From GCA-2708415 sp964353185 (GTDB taxonomy: Bacteria > Pseudomonadota > Alphaproteobacteria > Micavibrionales > Micavibrionaceae): a DNA stretch of 64,000 nt. Every line of letters starts with the position of its first letter. The stretch's first letter is position 1. The notes below the pieces were generated by a model. The model searched no databases, was not told the origin of the DNA, and saw only the letters and a list, made by a program, of their open reading frames with translations. The position numbers and the translations under genes are program-made. Below are positions 1 through 8,896 of this stretch, one piece after another. The DNA lies in the NCBI GenBank assembly GCA_964353185.1, contig CAYGUV010000001.1, positions 186,001-250,000 of the forward strand, written 5' to 3'.

Positions 1-1
1 T

Positions 2-328
2 GTTTTAAATCGTGTAAAAATTGCAAAAATAAAAGGTCGATATTGGTGGGGAAATAACATTATTGGTGTTTGTCAAAAGCCATATCAATTCTCATGCTGG
101 AATAAGAATGATCCAAGCTATAAAAGATTAACTTCGGTTACCGATAAAGATAAAAATTTTCAAGCAGCACTTCGTATTGCGAAAGATGCGGTGGAAGAAA
201 ATCTTTGGGACTGTACTGATGGCGCTACGCATTATCATGCTGACTATGTTGATCCGTTTTGGACCAAAGGGGAGAAACCCATAAAAAAAATTGGACGTCA
301 TATATTCTATAAATTAGTCGAGGTTTAA
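2..328 (+). CDS. SleB-type cell wall hydrolase, 3' part (endolysin-like)
   Basis: An open frame runs in from the left edge and ends at TAA 326-328, giving 108 C-terminal residues. The visible part has the marks of the Hydrolase_2/SleB family: a WWG segment at residues 15-17, YQFSCW at 28-33, DCTDGATHYH at 70-79 and a closing IG-H-FY block near the end. These enzymes cut peptidoglycan. The stop is one base before the start of a holin-like gene, so the pair reads as a lysis cassette of a prophage or gene transfer agent, not as a spore or housekeeping autolysin. The N-terminus, including any signal sequence, is outside the window. Family assignment is confident; the phage/GTA role is inferred from the neighbour. 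Confidence 0.82.
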   Translation, partial: VLNRVKIAKIKGRYWWGNNIIGVCQKPYQFSCWNKNDPSYKRLTSVTDKDKNFQAALRIAKDAVEENLWDCTDGATHYHADYVDPFWTKGEKPIKKIGRHIFYKLVEV

Positions 329-329
329 T

Positions 330-914
330 ATGATCTCAACCGTTCTTGGTAAAATTGGATTACCGATACTAATTGAATTCGTCGCGCAGGCTTTGGGGCG
401 TGTTGACCACCCTGTTGCCAGCAGCGCAAAAAAAGCTTTAGAAGAAGTTGAGGCCGCACTTGCTGGAGGGCTTATTTCTAACGAACAAATGGCTGAAGCC
501 AATAGACACGCTGAAGAAATGGCACGTATTAATATGCAACAATATGAAGCAAGCCTATCTGAAATTAATCAATCTTTACGCGCAGAAATTGCCTCTAACG
601 ATATATATGTTCGTCGTATGCGCCCTACCTTTGGGTATTTAATGGCGGCAACATGGGCGGCGCAAATGTTTGGAATTGCGTATGTTATAATTTTCAAAAC
701 TGAAACGGCTGCTTACGTTATGACTGGTATGTCTGCGCTTAGTACTATTTGGGCGGTCGGCCTATCTGTTCTGGGCATATATGTTTATAAACGTAGCGAG
801 GATAAAAAGATATTAAATCTGCCGATAGGTAGTGTTTTAGAGGCTAAAATAGATAAAAATATTATTCCCAAAGCGATTAAAACAAACACTAAAGAAATTC
901 AGTTAAACGATTAA
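330..914 (+). CDS. 3TM-type holin (GTA/prophage lysis protein)
   Basis: This 194-residue protein begins with a predicted helical, Ala/Glu-rich region (residues 25-90), followed by the segment RRMRPTFGYLMAAT (95-108), which is typical of 3TM holins found beside alphaproteobacterial gene transfer agent or prophage endolysins. Hydrophobic spans are at about 5-20, 101-123 and 132-153, with a charged C-terminal tail. Holins permeabilise the inner membrane so that the endolysin reaches the wall. It starts one base after the wall hydrolase stop, which implies one transcript. Its last 12 bases overlap the end of the convergent transporter gene. No other phage gene is visible downstream, so the module ends here. 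Confidence 0.8.
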   Translation: MISTVLGKIGLPILIEFVAQALGRVDHPVASSAKKALEEVEAALAGGLISNEQMAEANRHAEEMARINMQQYEASLSEINQSLRAEIASNDIYVRRMRPTFGYLMAATWAAQMFGIAYVIIFKTETAAYVMTGMSALSTIWAVGLSVLGIYVYKRSEDKKILNLPIGSVLEAKIDKNIIPKAIKTNTKEIQLND

Positions 915-1790
915 GCGTTTTTTGTTGAGCTGCCGTTCACGGTAAATCATATACAAACCCGCCATTACGACTAATATCAGACCTATAATTGTCGTGCTCG
1001 TCGGTATTTCATTGAAAAATAATATTCCTAATAAAACACCCCATATCACTTGGATATATACAAAAGGTGCAACGCTGGCAGTACTTTTTGCATTGGCAAT
1101 AGCATACGTAACAGCGCCTTGAGCGGCCAAAACCACTAAAGAGTTCATAATAAACCAGCCCAAATCATTTATTGCAATTGGCTCAATATGTGGGATAGAA
1201 AGAGGTATATTGACCGCTAGTATCCCTAAATATGGATAAAGAACAAATAAAGGAAGATATTCGTTTTTACCAACTTTACGAATAACGATAGTGCCGAGCG
1301 CAATTGAAATTGCCGCGGCTACGGCAAACGCAATGCCTACATTAAACGCATTAAACTGAGGGCCCAATAAAATAATTACCCCTAAAAAACCGATAATCAC
1401 AGATACCCATCTATGAAACCCAACCTCTTCTTTTAAAAATAAAATGGCGAGTATCACGCTTATAAAAGGGGCTGAAAAAGTAATCCCGTATAAATCAGCA
1501 AGGGGAATATATGAAACACCATTGACAACCCCCGTAGCCGTAACGGCAATGCACGCGCCACGCGCCATTAACCATTTCCAATTTGGGCTCAAAAAACCGC
1601 GCCATCCTTTGCGCATAAGAATCCATAGCACAAGTCCAAATCCGCTGGTTAAACCACCAAATAAAAGTATTAGGGAAGGGTCATAACTTTGAGATAAATA
1701 CTTACTCGTTGCATCTGCAAAGGCAAATCCAGTCCATCCCAACATAATAATCATAATAATTTTTAGGCTTTCGCCTTTAAGCTGGGACAT
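903..1790 (-). CDS. EamA/DMT-family transporter
   Basis: A 295-residue integral membrane protein with about ten hydrophobic segments, arranged as two EamA repeats (roughly residues 10-140 and 155-285). This is the standard size and layout of drug/metabolite transporters. Such proteins export or import small metabolites; the substrate cannot be read from the sequence. The C-terminus is basic (YRERQLNKKR). It is transcribed leftward and ends inside the last codons of the holin gene. Upstream it is divergent from icd, with about 75 bases between them. Confidence 0.85.
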   Translation of the reverse strand: MSQLKGESLKIIMIIMLGWTGFAFADATSKYLSQSYDPSLILLFGGLTSGFGLVLWILMRKGWRGFLSPNWKWLMARGACIAVTATGVVNGVSYIPLADLYGITFSAPFISVILAILFLKEEVGFHRWVSVIIGFLGVIILLGPQFNAFNVGIAFAVAAAISIALGTIVIRKVGKNEYLPLFVLYPYLGILAVNIPLSIPHIEPIAINDLGWFIMNSLVVLAAQGAVTYAIANAKSTASVAPFVYIQVIWGVLLGILFFNEIPTSTTIIGLILVVMAGLYMIYRERQLNKKRLIV

Positions 1791-1865
1791 ATTTTTTCTC
1801 GACTGATTTTAAATACCGCGTATAGTTAATATGCGTTAATTTTCAATGAAGTAAAGGATTTTTCA

Positions 1866-3311
1866 ATGTCTAAACCAACACCAATCACTATCGCTCGTGG
1901 GGACGGTATCGGTCCTTCCATTATGGATGCAACCTTAGCGATTTTAGAGGCCGCAGGCGCCAATCTTGAAATTGAAGAGATTGAAATTGGCAAGGCAGTA
2001 TATGAACGCGGTGTTGCTGGTGGTATTGATGATGATGCATGGGCTTCCCTAAGGCGTACAAAGATTTTCTTAAAAGCGCCAATTACCACCCCACAAGGGG
2101 GCGGGTATAAGAGTTTAAATGTAACTGTGCGCAAAACACTGGGCTTATTTGCCAATGTTCGCCCTTGCGTTGCATACCATCCTTTTGTTGAAACTAATCA
2201 CGACGATATGGACTTGGTCATTATCCGTGAGAATGAAGAAGATTTGTATGGCGGTATAGAATATCGTCAATCACAACAAGTAATGGCGTCATTGAAGCTT
2301 ATTTCACGTCCGGGGACGGAGCGTATTGTTCGCTATGCGTTTGAATATGCGCGTGCCAATGGCCGTAAAAAAGTAACTTGTATGACCAAAGACAATATAA
2401 TGAAAATGTCCGATGGTTTATTTCATAAGGTATTTGATGAAATTGGTGAAGAATACCCAGATATTGAACAAGATCATATGATTATTGATATTGGTACGGC
2501 AAAAGTTGCGGCACATCCAGGCATGTTTGATGTGATTGTATTACCAAACTTATACGGAGATATTGTTTCTGATGTCGCCGCAGAAGTAACAGGATCTGTT
2601 GGTCTTGGTGGCTCATCTAATATTGGTATTGATTTTGGCATGTTCGAAGCAGTTCATGGGTCTGCCCCTGATATCTCTGGTAAGGGGATTGCAAATCCAT
2701 CTGGATTATTGCTCGGCGCGGTCATGATGCTTGTCCATATTGGTCAAACAGAAGTGGCAGAAAAGATTCATAATGCTTGGAAAAAAACAATCGAAGACGG
2801 TATTCACACAGGCGATATTTACCGTGAAGGGGTTAGTAAGCAACGCGCTGGGACAGATGACTTTACAAAAGCAGTTATAGAACGCTTGGGCCAAAAACCT
2901 ACAACGTTAACCGAAGTTGAATATGATAAAGAAAGCAAAGGTATTATTCTTCCTCCTTTAAAAGAAATAAAAGAAGAAGATAAAAAGCGTGTCGGTGTTG
3001 ATATTGGTTTAAATTATAATGGTAAAGCAGATGACTTAGCTAAACTAGTGCAGCCCTGCATTACAAAGAATTTAAAATTATCTCTTATATCCAATCGCGG
3101 TGTAAAAGTATGGCCCGATGGTGCGGCAGAAACATTTTGTACAGATAATTGGCGCTTAAGATTTGAGAGCTTAAATGATGAAAACGTTCGTACTTCGGAA
3201 GTTGTAAAGCTTATCGCTAACCTGAATGAAGCGGATATGAACTTCACAAGCGCATTAATGTTACATAGCTTTAATGGCGTAAAAGGTTATACGAAAGCAC
3301 AAGGTGAATAA
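1866..3311 (+). CDS. icd: NADP-dependent isocitrate dehydrogenase, long Thermus/Rickettsia-like form
   Basis: 481 residues. It catalyses oxidative decarboxylation of isocitrate to 2-oxoglutarate in the TCA cycle. The isopropylmalate/isocitrate dehydrogenase fold is evident from GDGIGP (12-17), RENEEDLYGG (121-130), NLYGDIVSD (228-236) and EAVHGSAPDISG (261-272). Residues after about 345 form the extra C-terminal domain of the long subfamily known from Thermus and Rickettsia; E. coli-type enzymes are about 415 residues. It is monocistronic, divergent from the EamA gene, and followed directly by a strong hairpin terminator. Aconitase lies 3 kb downstream, so two consecutive TCA enzymes are close but not co-transcribed. 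Confidence 0.93.
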   Translation: MSKPTPITIARGDGIGPSIMDATLAILEAAGANLEIEEIEIGKAVYERGVAGGIDDDAWASLRRTKIFLKAPITTPQGGGYKSLNVTVRKTLGLFANVRPCVAYHPFVETNHDDMDLVIIRENEEDLYGGIEYRQSQQVMASLKLISRPGTERIVRYAFEYARANGRKKVTCMTKDNIMKMSDGLFHKVFDEIGEEYPDIEQDHMIIDIGTAKVAAHPGMFDVIVLPNLYGDIVSDVAAEVTGSVGLGGSSNIGIDFGMFEAVHGSAPDISGKGIANPSGLLLGAVMMLVHIGQTEVAEKIHNAWKKTIEDGIHTGDIYREGVSKQRAGTDDFTKAVIERLGQKPTTLTEVEYDKESKGIILPPLKEIKEEDKKRVGVDIGLNYNGKADDLAKLVQPCITKNLKLSLISNRGVKVWPDGAAETFCTDNWRLRFESLNDENVRTSEVVKLIANLNEADMNFTSALMLHSFNGVKGYTKAQGE

Positions 3312-3320
3312 GTGAATAAA

Positions 3321-3350
3321 AAAAGCCTGCTAAAAAGCAGGCTTTTAAAA
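3321..3350 (+). terminator. Rho-independent terminator after icd
   Basis: Perfect 10-bp stem AAAAGCCTGC (3321-3330) and GCAGGCTTTT (3337-3346) with a 6-base loop, 10 bases after the icd stop. The stem ends in a T-run on the plus strand and an A-run precedes it, so it may also serve the convergent EF-hand gene. Confidence 0.85.
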
Positions 3351-3363
3351 TATTTAGATAAAA

Positions 3364-3939
3364 TTACATTACAACATCGACCCATTCTTCGGCAGAAATG
3401 GATTTGTCATTGTTGTCGTCATATACCATGAAAGTTCCTGTAGCAAATTCAACTTTATCAATGGTTCCGTTCATATCGGTGTCCCACTTTTTGTAGATCC
3501 CCATATTTGCCACCAAAGATTCAATTTCGCTAGAATCCAAACGGTCATCTTGGTCTTTATCCCAATAAGAATAAGATTTTACTTCCATGTCTGAATTTGG
3601 CTGTGTATCGACATTAGTATAAAAATAAGTCATTGAATCTCCATCATATTCATCCGTTACAATGTAACCATCATTGTTAGAATCTAATGTTCTTGTTACA
3701 TAAGTAGTAAATTCATTTGGCTCAATAATATTATTATTATTAACATCGTACGAATATGTTGTACGGGTTATTTTGATGCTATCTGCTGCATCATTTGCCG
3801 TGTCCGCTCCAGTGATTTTTACGGCGGTATCACCATCTATAATGACAGTTTTGTCCATTTCTTGTGCCATTCCAGCATTTGAAATCATGAGGGCGCCTGT
3901 TAAAGAAAGCACCATAAATTTTTTGTGTTTTATCATCAT
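3364..3939 (-). CDS. Exported EF-hand calcium-binding protein
   Basis: 191 residues with an N-terminal signal peptide (basic MMIKHKK, hydrophobic core 9-20, likely cleavage after GMAQ near 26). The mature part holds five Asp/Asn-rich loops with EF-hand spacing, at about 65-77, 86-98, 127-139, 153-165 and 174-186. The first (DVNNNNIIEPNEF), fourth (DTDMNGTIDKVEF) and fifth (DDNNDKSISAEEW) are the clearest. The protein is therefore expected to bind calcium in the periplasm or outside the cell. No enzymatic domain is present. It is convergent with icd across the terminator and stands upstream of folD in the same direction, with 64 bases between. Confidence 0.8.
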   Translation of the reverse strand: MMIKHKKFMVLSLTGALMISNAGMAQEMDKTVIIDGDTAVKITGADTANDAADSIKITRTTYSYDVNNNNIIEPNEFTTYVTRTLDSNNDGYIVTDEYDGDSMTYFYTNVDTQPNSDMEVKSYSYWDKDQDDRLDSSEIESLVANMGIYKKWDTDMNGTIDKVEFATGTFMVYDDNNDKSISAEEWVDVVM

Positions 3940-4003
3940 TATTCTCCTTCGAATTGATTTTTTATATAACGAAGGGAAAAGGGGTAAGTTCCCTTTTCAA
4001 TGA

Positions 4004-4843
4004 TTAAGATGCTGCTCTGACGGAATTTGCCAATAGATAAGTGATTGTCATTGGACCCACTCCACCAGGGACGGGTGTAATGGCTAAAGCCTTATTTTTG
4101 ACTTCATCATAATCAACATCACCACATAATTTGCCATTTTCCATGCGGTTAATACCCACATCAATAACAATGGCGCCTTCTTTTACCCAGTCCGCTTTAA
4201 CCATTTTTTCACGGCCTACTGCGGCGACCAATATATCTGCTTGTGCGCAAACTTTGTCTAAATCTTTGGTGCGGCTATGGGCCATCGTAACGGTACAATT
4301 TTCATTCAGTAATAATTGTGCCATAGGCTTTCCAAATAAATTTGATCGGCCAATTACAACGGCGTTTAAACCATTTAAATCTTGCTTTACTACTTTTATT
4401 AAATGAAGAGATCCTTGGGGGGTGCACGGCACATGACCATCTTCCATGCCTAAGAAAAGCTTTCCAGCATTGGTAACGGTTAACCCATCAACATCTTTTT
4501 GCGGTGCAATCATTTGCACCAAATCTTCTTGAACATCTCTCAAATGATTTGGTAGAGGCAATTGTAAAAGAATGCCATGAACGCTTTGATCTTCATTTAA
4601 TTGATTTATTGTCTGTTCAATCTCTTTAAACGTTGCATCGTCACCCAAACGCTTTTCTGTACTTGTAATACCAACATCTTCACAAGCTTTTATTTTATTA
4701 CGCACATAAACATGTGAGGCTGGATTATCGCCCACTAAAATTACGGCTAATCCAACTGCTTTGTTTAGTGCTTTGATGTCTGTTGCGATTTTCTCGCGCG
4801 CTTTTTTTGAAACATCTTTACCATTAATAATTTGTGCTGTCAT
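4004..4843 (-). CDS. folD: Methylenetetrahydrofolate dehydrogenase/cyclohydrolase
   Basis: 279 residues, normal for FolD. This bifunctional enzyme makes 10-formyl-THF from 5,10-methylene-THF, supplying purine synthesis and formyl-Met-tRNA. Family motifs visible are VHGILLQLPLP, KDVDGLTVTNAGKL, the nucleotide-binding VIGRSNLFGKPMAQLL and the C-terminal PVPGGVGPMT. The gene starts 10 bases after the stop of the yggT-like gene in the same direction, so both probably share a transcript. The folate product links it to PurH elsewhere in the window. Confidence 0.95.
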   Translation of the reverse strand: MTAQIINGKDVSKKAREKIATDIKALNKAVGLAVILVGDNPASHVYVRNKIKACEDVGITSTEKRLGDDATFKEIEQTINQLNEDQSVHGILLQLPLPNHLRDVQEDLVQMIAPQKDVDGLTVTNAGKLFLGMEDGHVPCTPQGSLHLIKVVKQDLNGLNAVVIGRSNLFGKPMAQLLLNENCTVTMAHSRTKDLDKVCAQADILVAAVGREKMVKADWVKEGAIVIDVGINRMENGKLCGDVDYDEVKNKALAITPVPGGVGPMTITYLLANSVRAAS

Positions 4844-4853
4844 TTTGTGCCTT

Positions 4854-5153
4854 CTAATACGCCATATTGGGGAAAATTAAAGTCGTTGCGATAACATTTT
4901 TTAAAATTGAAATCGCAAAAATAATTATTATGGGGGAAATATCAATACCACCAATTGAAGGAATTATCTTCCGCAATGGTTTATAAACCGGATCTGTGAC
5001 TTTTTGTAAAACTTCAATAAATTTGCGGGCATTGGTATTTTGAACGTTCATAACGCCAAAAGCAATTAGCCAGCTCACCACGACCTGAGCGATAATGATC
5101 CAAAAGAAAATATCAAGTAAAAGAATAAGAATTTGTCCAATTGTGCTGCTCAT
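4854..5153 (-). CDS. YggT family membrane protein
   Basis: 99 residues with two hydrophobic segments (about 5-28 and 70-95) separated by a short loop with VTDPVYKPLRKIIPSIGGIDISP, which is the signature of the single-repeat YggT family. These proteins sit in the inner membrane. They are often linked to osmotic stress or to cell-division/protein-secretion loci, but the function is poorly defined. It lies 10 bases upstream of folD, a likely operon. Confidence 0.88.
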   Translation of the reverse strand: MSSTIGQILILLLDIFFWIIIAQVVVSWLIAFGVMNVQNTNARKFIEVLQKVTDPVYKPLRKIIPSIGGIDISPIIIIFAISILKNVIATTLIFPNMAY

Positions 5154-5246
5154 TTAATTTTTCCAATCAATAATTTATTTAACAACTTTTTAAACGACTT
5201 CATGTATAATGAAAAGCTTAGATATTAAAAATTTCAGGAGTCTTCG

Positions 5247-5939
5247 TTGTTTGGATTAGAGTTAATATTAGCAGGTTGGCTTACTATGGATCAAAAACCA
5301 AATATACAACCTATATCGACCCCCGTCACTTGCAGAGCGCGAGATGTCCCACAAATTAATGTATCTCCTTCCAAAAGCCGCGTTCGCTATGACTTTACAA
5401 AACGTAAAGCAGAGCTTAATTCTGTTGATATTGATACTGTTTCCCCTTATGGGCCGCAACATACCACTCAGGTGAGTGGTCTTATGAGTGGTTCTATTCA
5501 GGTTAAGCATGAAATGCAATTTGAACATCAGCGTTATGAAAGCCTCAATCAAGGATGTCTTTATATACGTTCTGTCAGCGTCAATGTACATATTGAGCCT
5601 TTAATTTACATCGCAGCCGAATATCCAAAAGGTAGTTGTATGCATAACGCAGTCTTAGCGCATGAGCATAAGCATGTGCGTGAAGACCAATTAATTGTTA
5701 ATAAATATACCAAAATTATTGGTCAAGCGATGCAACAGGCTGTGAATAGCCAAGGTGCTTCCTTTGGTCCTTACACTTTGGATCGTGTGCCGTTGGTTCA
5801 AAATAATATCCAAAATTCTTTGAATAAAGTGCTCAAAAAATATAATGATCGCATGAATGAAGAGCGCCGTAAAAGACAGCAGGCCATCGATAGCTTTGAA
5901 GAATATGAATCGATTGGCAAGCGTTGTCCAAAAACTTAA
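5247..5939 (+). CDS. Unknown protein with an HExxH zinc-protease-like motif
   Basis: 230 residues. The best start is TTG at 5247, because AGGAG (5236-5240) lies six bases before it; the next in-frame ATG (5286) has no good ribosome site. A short hydrophobic N-terminus (residues 1-13) is followed by a soluble domain with HEHKHVRE at 139-146, which matches HExxH(xx)E of zinc metallopeptidases. It resembles DUF922-type secreted Zn proteins in this respect only. The C-terminal 50 residues are charged and helical. Cys29, Cys104 and Cys131 could form disulfides if exported. Catalysis is a suggestion; the fold is not recognised. Confidence 0.6.
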   Translation: MFGLELILAGWLTMDQKPNIQPISTPVTCRARDVPQINVSPSKSRVRYDFTKRKAELNSVDIDTVSPYGPQHTTQVSGLMSGSIQVKHEMQFEHQRYESLNQGCLYIRSVSVNVHIEPLIYIAAEYPKGSCMHNAVLAHEHKHVREDQLIVNKYTKIIGQAMQQAVNSQGASFGPYTLDRVPLVQNNIQNSLNKVLKKYNDRMNEERRKRQQAIDSFEEYESIGKRCPKT

Positions 5940-6134
5940 GCAGGTATTAGTTTTTAGGAGAAAAAATCTTCTAAATTTCATAATAATTTAATGTTTTAGT
6001 GAAAATATTAAATTTCAGTCTTTTTAATACGCTTACAGCGGTAAACAAATCATGATATTATATGGCTGAAATTTACAAATTATCCTGAATATCCAACAAA
6101 TAATTCGATCCAATCAAACGAAGGAACAAAATTA

Positions 6135-8891
6135 ATGACACGCACTGGCCAAGATACGATGAAAACGCGTCAAAATATTGATGTAGACGGTAAGACATAC
6201 GCAATCTACAGCCTTAAAAAAGCGGCAGAACAAATTGGAGATATTTCAAGACTTCCCTTTTCATTGAAAGTGCTACTTGAAAACCTGCTTCGTCATGAAG
6301 ATGGACGTTCGGTTACAACCGAAGATATCCAAGCAATCGCTGATTGGCTTAAAACAAAATCGTCTAAAAAAGAAATCGCGTATCGCCCTGCACGTGTATT
6401 AATGCAAGATTTTACAGGGGTTCCTGCTGTTGTTGATTTGGCGGCTATGCGCGAAGCTATGAAAAGCTTGGGTGGGGATGTTGAAAAAATTAATCCTCTT
6501 TCTGCGGTTGATTTGGTTATTGATCATTCCGTTATGGTTGATGCGTTCGGTAATGATCAGGCATTTGATACCAATGTTGAACGTGAATTTGAACGTAATG
6601 GGGAGCGCTATGAATTTTTACGATGGGGGCAGGATGCCTTCGATAATTTCCGTGTTGTTCCACCAGGAACAGGAATATGTCATCAAGTAAATTTAGAATA
6701 TCTCGGACAAACTGTTTGGACAGGTGATGAAGAGGGCGGTGTCACCGTTGCATTTCCTGACACGCTTGTTGGTACAGACTCCCACACCACGATGATTAAT
6801 GGCCTTGGAATTCTTGGTTGGGGTGTCGGCGGTATCGAAGCTGAGGCGGCAATGCTTGGTCAGCCTGTTTCCATGCTTATCCCCGAAGTTGTAGGTTTCA
6901 AACTAACGGGTGAGATGAAAGAAGGGGCAACCGCTACTGATTTAGTTTTGACCGTTACGCAAATGTTGCGCGCAAAAGGTGTAGTTGGTAAATTTGTTGA
7001 ATTTTATGGTGATGGTCTAGATGCTATGTCATTGGCTGACCGTGCAACAATCTCAAACATGGCGCCTGAATACGGTGCTACATGCGGATTTTTCCCAATT
7101 GATGAAGAAACAATTCGCTATTTAACCTTTACAGGCCGTGATCCACATCGCGTTAAATTGGTCGAATCATATGCAAAAGAGCAAGGATTTTGGCGTTATG
7201 AAGGGCATGAGCCGGAATTTACAGACACATTGCACCTTGATATGGCTGATGTTGTTCCCTCAATTGCAGGCCCTAAGCGTCCGCAAGATAGAATCGCATT
7301 AACTGACGCAGCAAAAGAATTTCACACCTTGGTTGATTCTAAACTAGCAATGAACCCTATCGGTGAAGAGGGAAAGCTTTTATCCGAAGGGGGGCAAATA
7401 CCCGCACATAAACGCATAGAAATGATTGCTGCGCGTAATCATAATACGCCAAGTGACGAAGCCTATCCATTAGAAAATGGTGATGTTTGTATCGCGGCAA
7501 TTACTAGTTGTACCAATACCTCTAACCCAGATGTGATGGTTGCTGCAGGCTTGTTAGCGCGTAATGCACTTGCTAAAGGTATGAGTGTAAAACCTTGGGT
7601 AAAGACCTCCCTTGCGCCTGGGTCACAAGTGGTGACAGAATATCTTGAAAAGGCAAACCTCCAAGATGATTTGGATGCACTCGGGTTTAACCTTGTTGGA
7701 TATGGCTGTACAACGTGTATTGGAAATTCTGGACCATTAGATGATCCTATTCGTACCGCGATTGAAAAAAATGACTTAACTGTTTGTGGTGTTTTGTCAG
7801 GAAATCGAAACTTTGAAGGCCGTATTTCACCACATGTGAAGGCAAATTATTTGGCATCTCCTCCTTTAGTGGTTGCGTATGCACTGGCAGGTTCAATGAA
7901 AATTGATTTGTATAATGCACCATTAGGACAAGATAAAGATGGTAATGATGTATTTATGAAAGATATCTGGCCATCAAATGCTGAAATTAAAGAAACTGTC
8001 CAATCTTGTCTAACCAAAGAAATGTTCCAAGAACGCTATGCGGATGTGTTTAAAGGCACAAAAGAATGGCAGGCAATTAAAATGGATGATTCAGGAAAAA
8101 CTTATGACTGGAAACCTTCTTCAACCTACGTAAAATATCCTACCTTCTTTGATGGGATGACAATGCAACTTGACCCTTTAGTAGATATCAAGGGCGCGCG
8201 CGCGTTGGCAATTATGGGTGACAGTGTCACGACAGATCACATCTCTCCTGCAGGGGCGATTAAACGTGATGGACCTGCTGGTGAGTACTTGCAACAACAT
8301 CAAATTGCGATTAAAGACTTTAATTCTTTTGGCTCCCGCCGTGGCAATCACGAAGTCATGATGCGTGGCACGTTTGCCAATGTGCGTATCAAAAACCTAA
8401 TGCTCGATAATGTTGAAGGTGGCTATACAAGATATATTCCAACAGGGGAACAAATGAGTATCTATGATGCAGCCATGAAGTATGAGCAAGATGGGACACC
8501 TTTAGTGGTTATCGCAGGTAAAGAATATGGCACAGGATCTTCTCGTGACTGGGCGGCAAAAGGGACAAATTTGTTAGGCGTTAAAGCCGTCATTACAGAA
8601 AGCTTTGAACGTATTCACCGCTCTAACTTGGTGGGGATGGGCGTTATGCCTTTGGTCTTTAAAGACGGTGTTACCCGCGAAAGCTTAAATCTTGATGGTT
8701 CAGAAACTTTTGATTTAACGGGTTTGGCCGGTGATATTAAGCCAAACCAAGATGTTACTTTGAAAATTACGCGCGCCAATGGAGACACTCAGGAGGTCAC
8801 CCTTAAATCACGTATTGATACTGTTGATGAAATTGACTACTACAAAAATGGCGGCATTTTACATTATGTTTTGAGAAATTTAGCGGCGTAA
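6135..8891 (+). CDS. acnA: Aconitate hydratase A
   Basis: 918 residues, a typical AcnA/IRP-type aconitase. It interconverts citrate and isocitrate using a 4Fe-4S cluster. The cluster ligands are seen in SCTNTSNP (Cys near residue 458) and GYGCTTCIGN (Cys near 524 and 527). The C-terminal swivel domain has GDSVTTDHISPAG and the active-site GSSRDWAAKG stretch. The ATG at 6135 has AAGGA about ten bases upstream. It is monocistronic, and the 195-bp upstream region is AT-rich without an obvious operator. The 3' end is five bases from the convergent gene at 8897. Confidence 0.95.
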   Translation: MTRTGQDTMKTRQNIDVDGKTYAIYSLKKAAEQIGDISRLPFSLKVLLENLLRHEDGRSVTTEDIQAIADWLKTKSSKKEIAYRPARVLMQDFTGVPAVVDLAAMREAMKSLGGDVEKINPLSAVDLVIDHSVMVDAFGNDQAFDTNVEREFERNGERYEFLRWGQDAFDNFRVVPPGTGICHQVNLEYLGQTVWTGDEEGGVTVAFPDTLVGTDSHTTMINGLGILGWGVGGIEAEAAMLGQPVSMLIPEVVGFKLTGEMKEGATATDLVLTVTQMLRAKGVVGKFVEFYGDGLDAMSLADRATISNMAPEYGATCGFFPIDEETIRYLTFTGRDPHRVKLVESYAKEQGFWRYEGHEPEFTDTLHLDMADVVPSIAGPKRPQDRIALTDAAKEFHTLVDSKLAMNPIGEEGKLLSEGGQIPAHKRIEMIAARNHNTPSDEAYPLENGDVCIAAITSCTNTSNPDVMVAAGLLARNALAKGMSVKPWVKTSLAPGSQVVTEYLEKANLQDDLDALGFNLVGYGCTTCIGNSGPLDDPIRTAIEKNDLTVCGVLSGNRNFEGRISPHVKANYLASPPLVVAYALAGSMKIDLYNAPLGQDKDGNDVFMKDIWPSNAEIKETVQSCLTKEMFQERYADVFKGTKEWQAIKMDDSGKTYDWKPSSTYVKYPTFFDGMTMQLDPLVDIKGARALAIMGDSVTTDHISPAGAIKRDGPAGEYLQQHQIAIKDFNSFGSRRGNHEVMMRGTFANVRIKNLMLDNVEGGYTRYIPTGEQMSIYDAAMKYEQDGTPLVVIAGKEYGTGSSRDWAAKGTNLLGVKAVITESFERIHRSNLVGMGVMPLVFKDGVTRESLNLDGSETFDLTGLAGDIKPNQDVTLKITRANGDTQEVTLKSRIDTVDEIDYYKNGGILHYVLRNLAA

Positions 8892-8896
8892 AAGAT

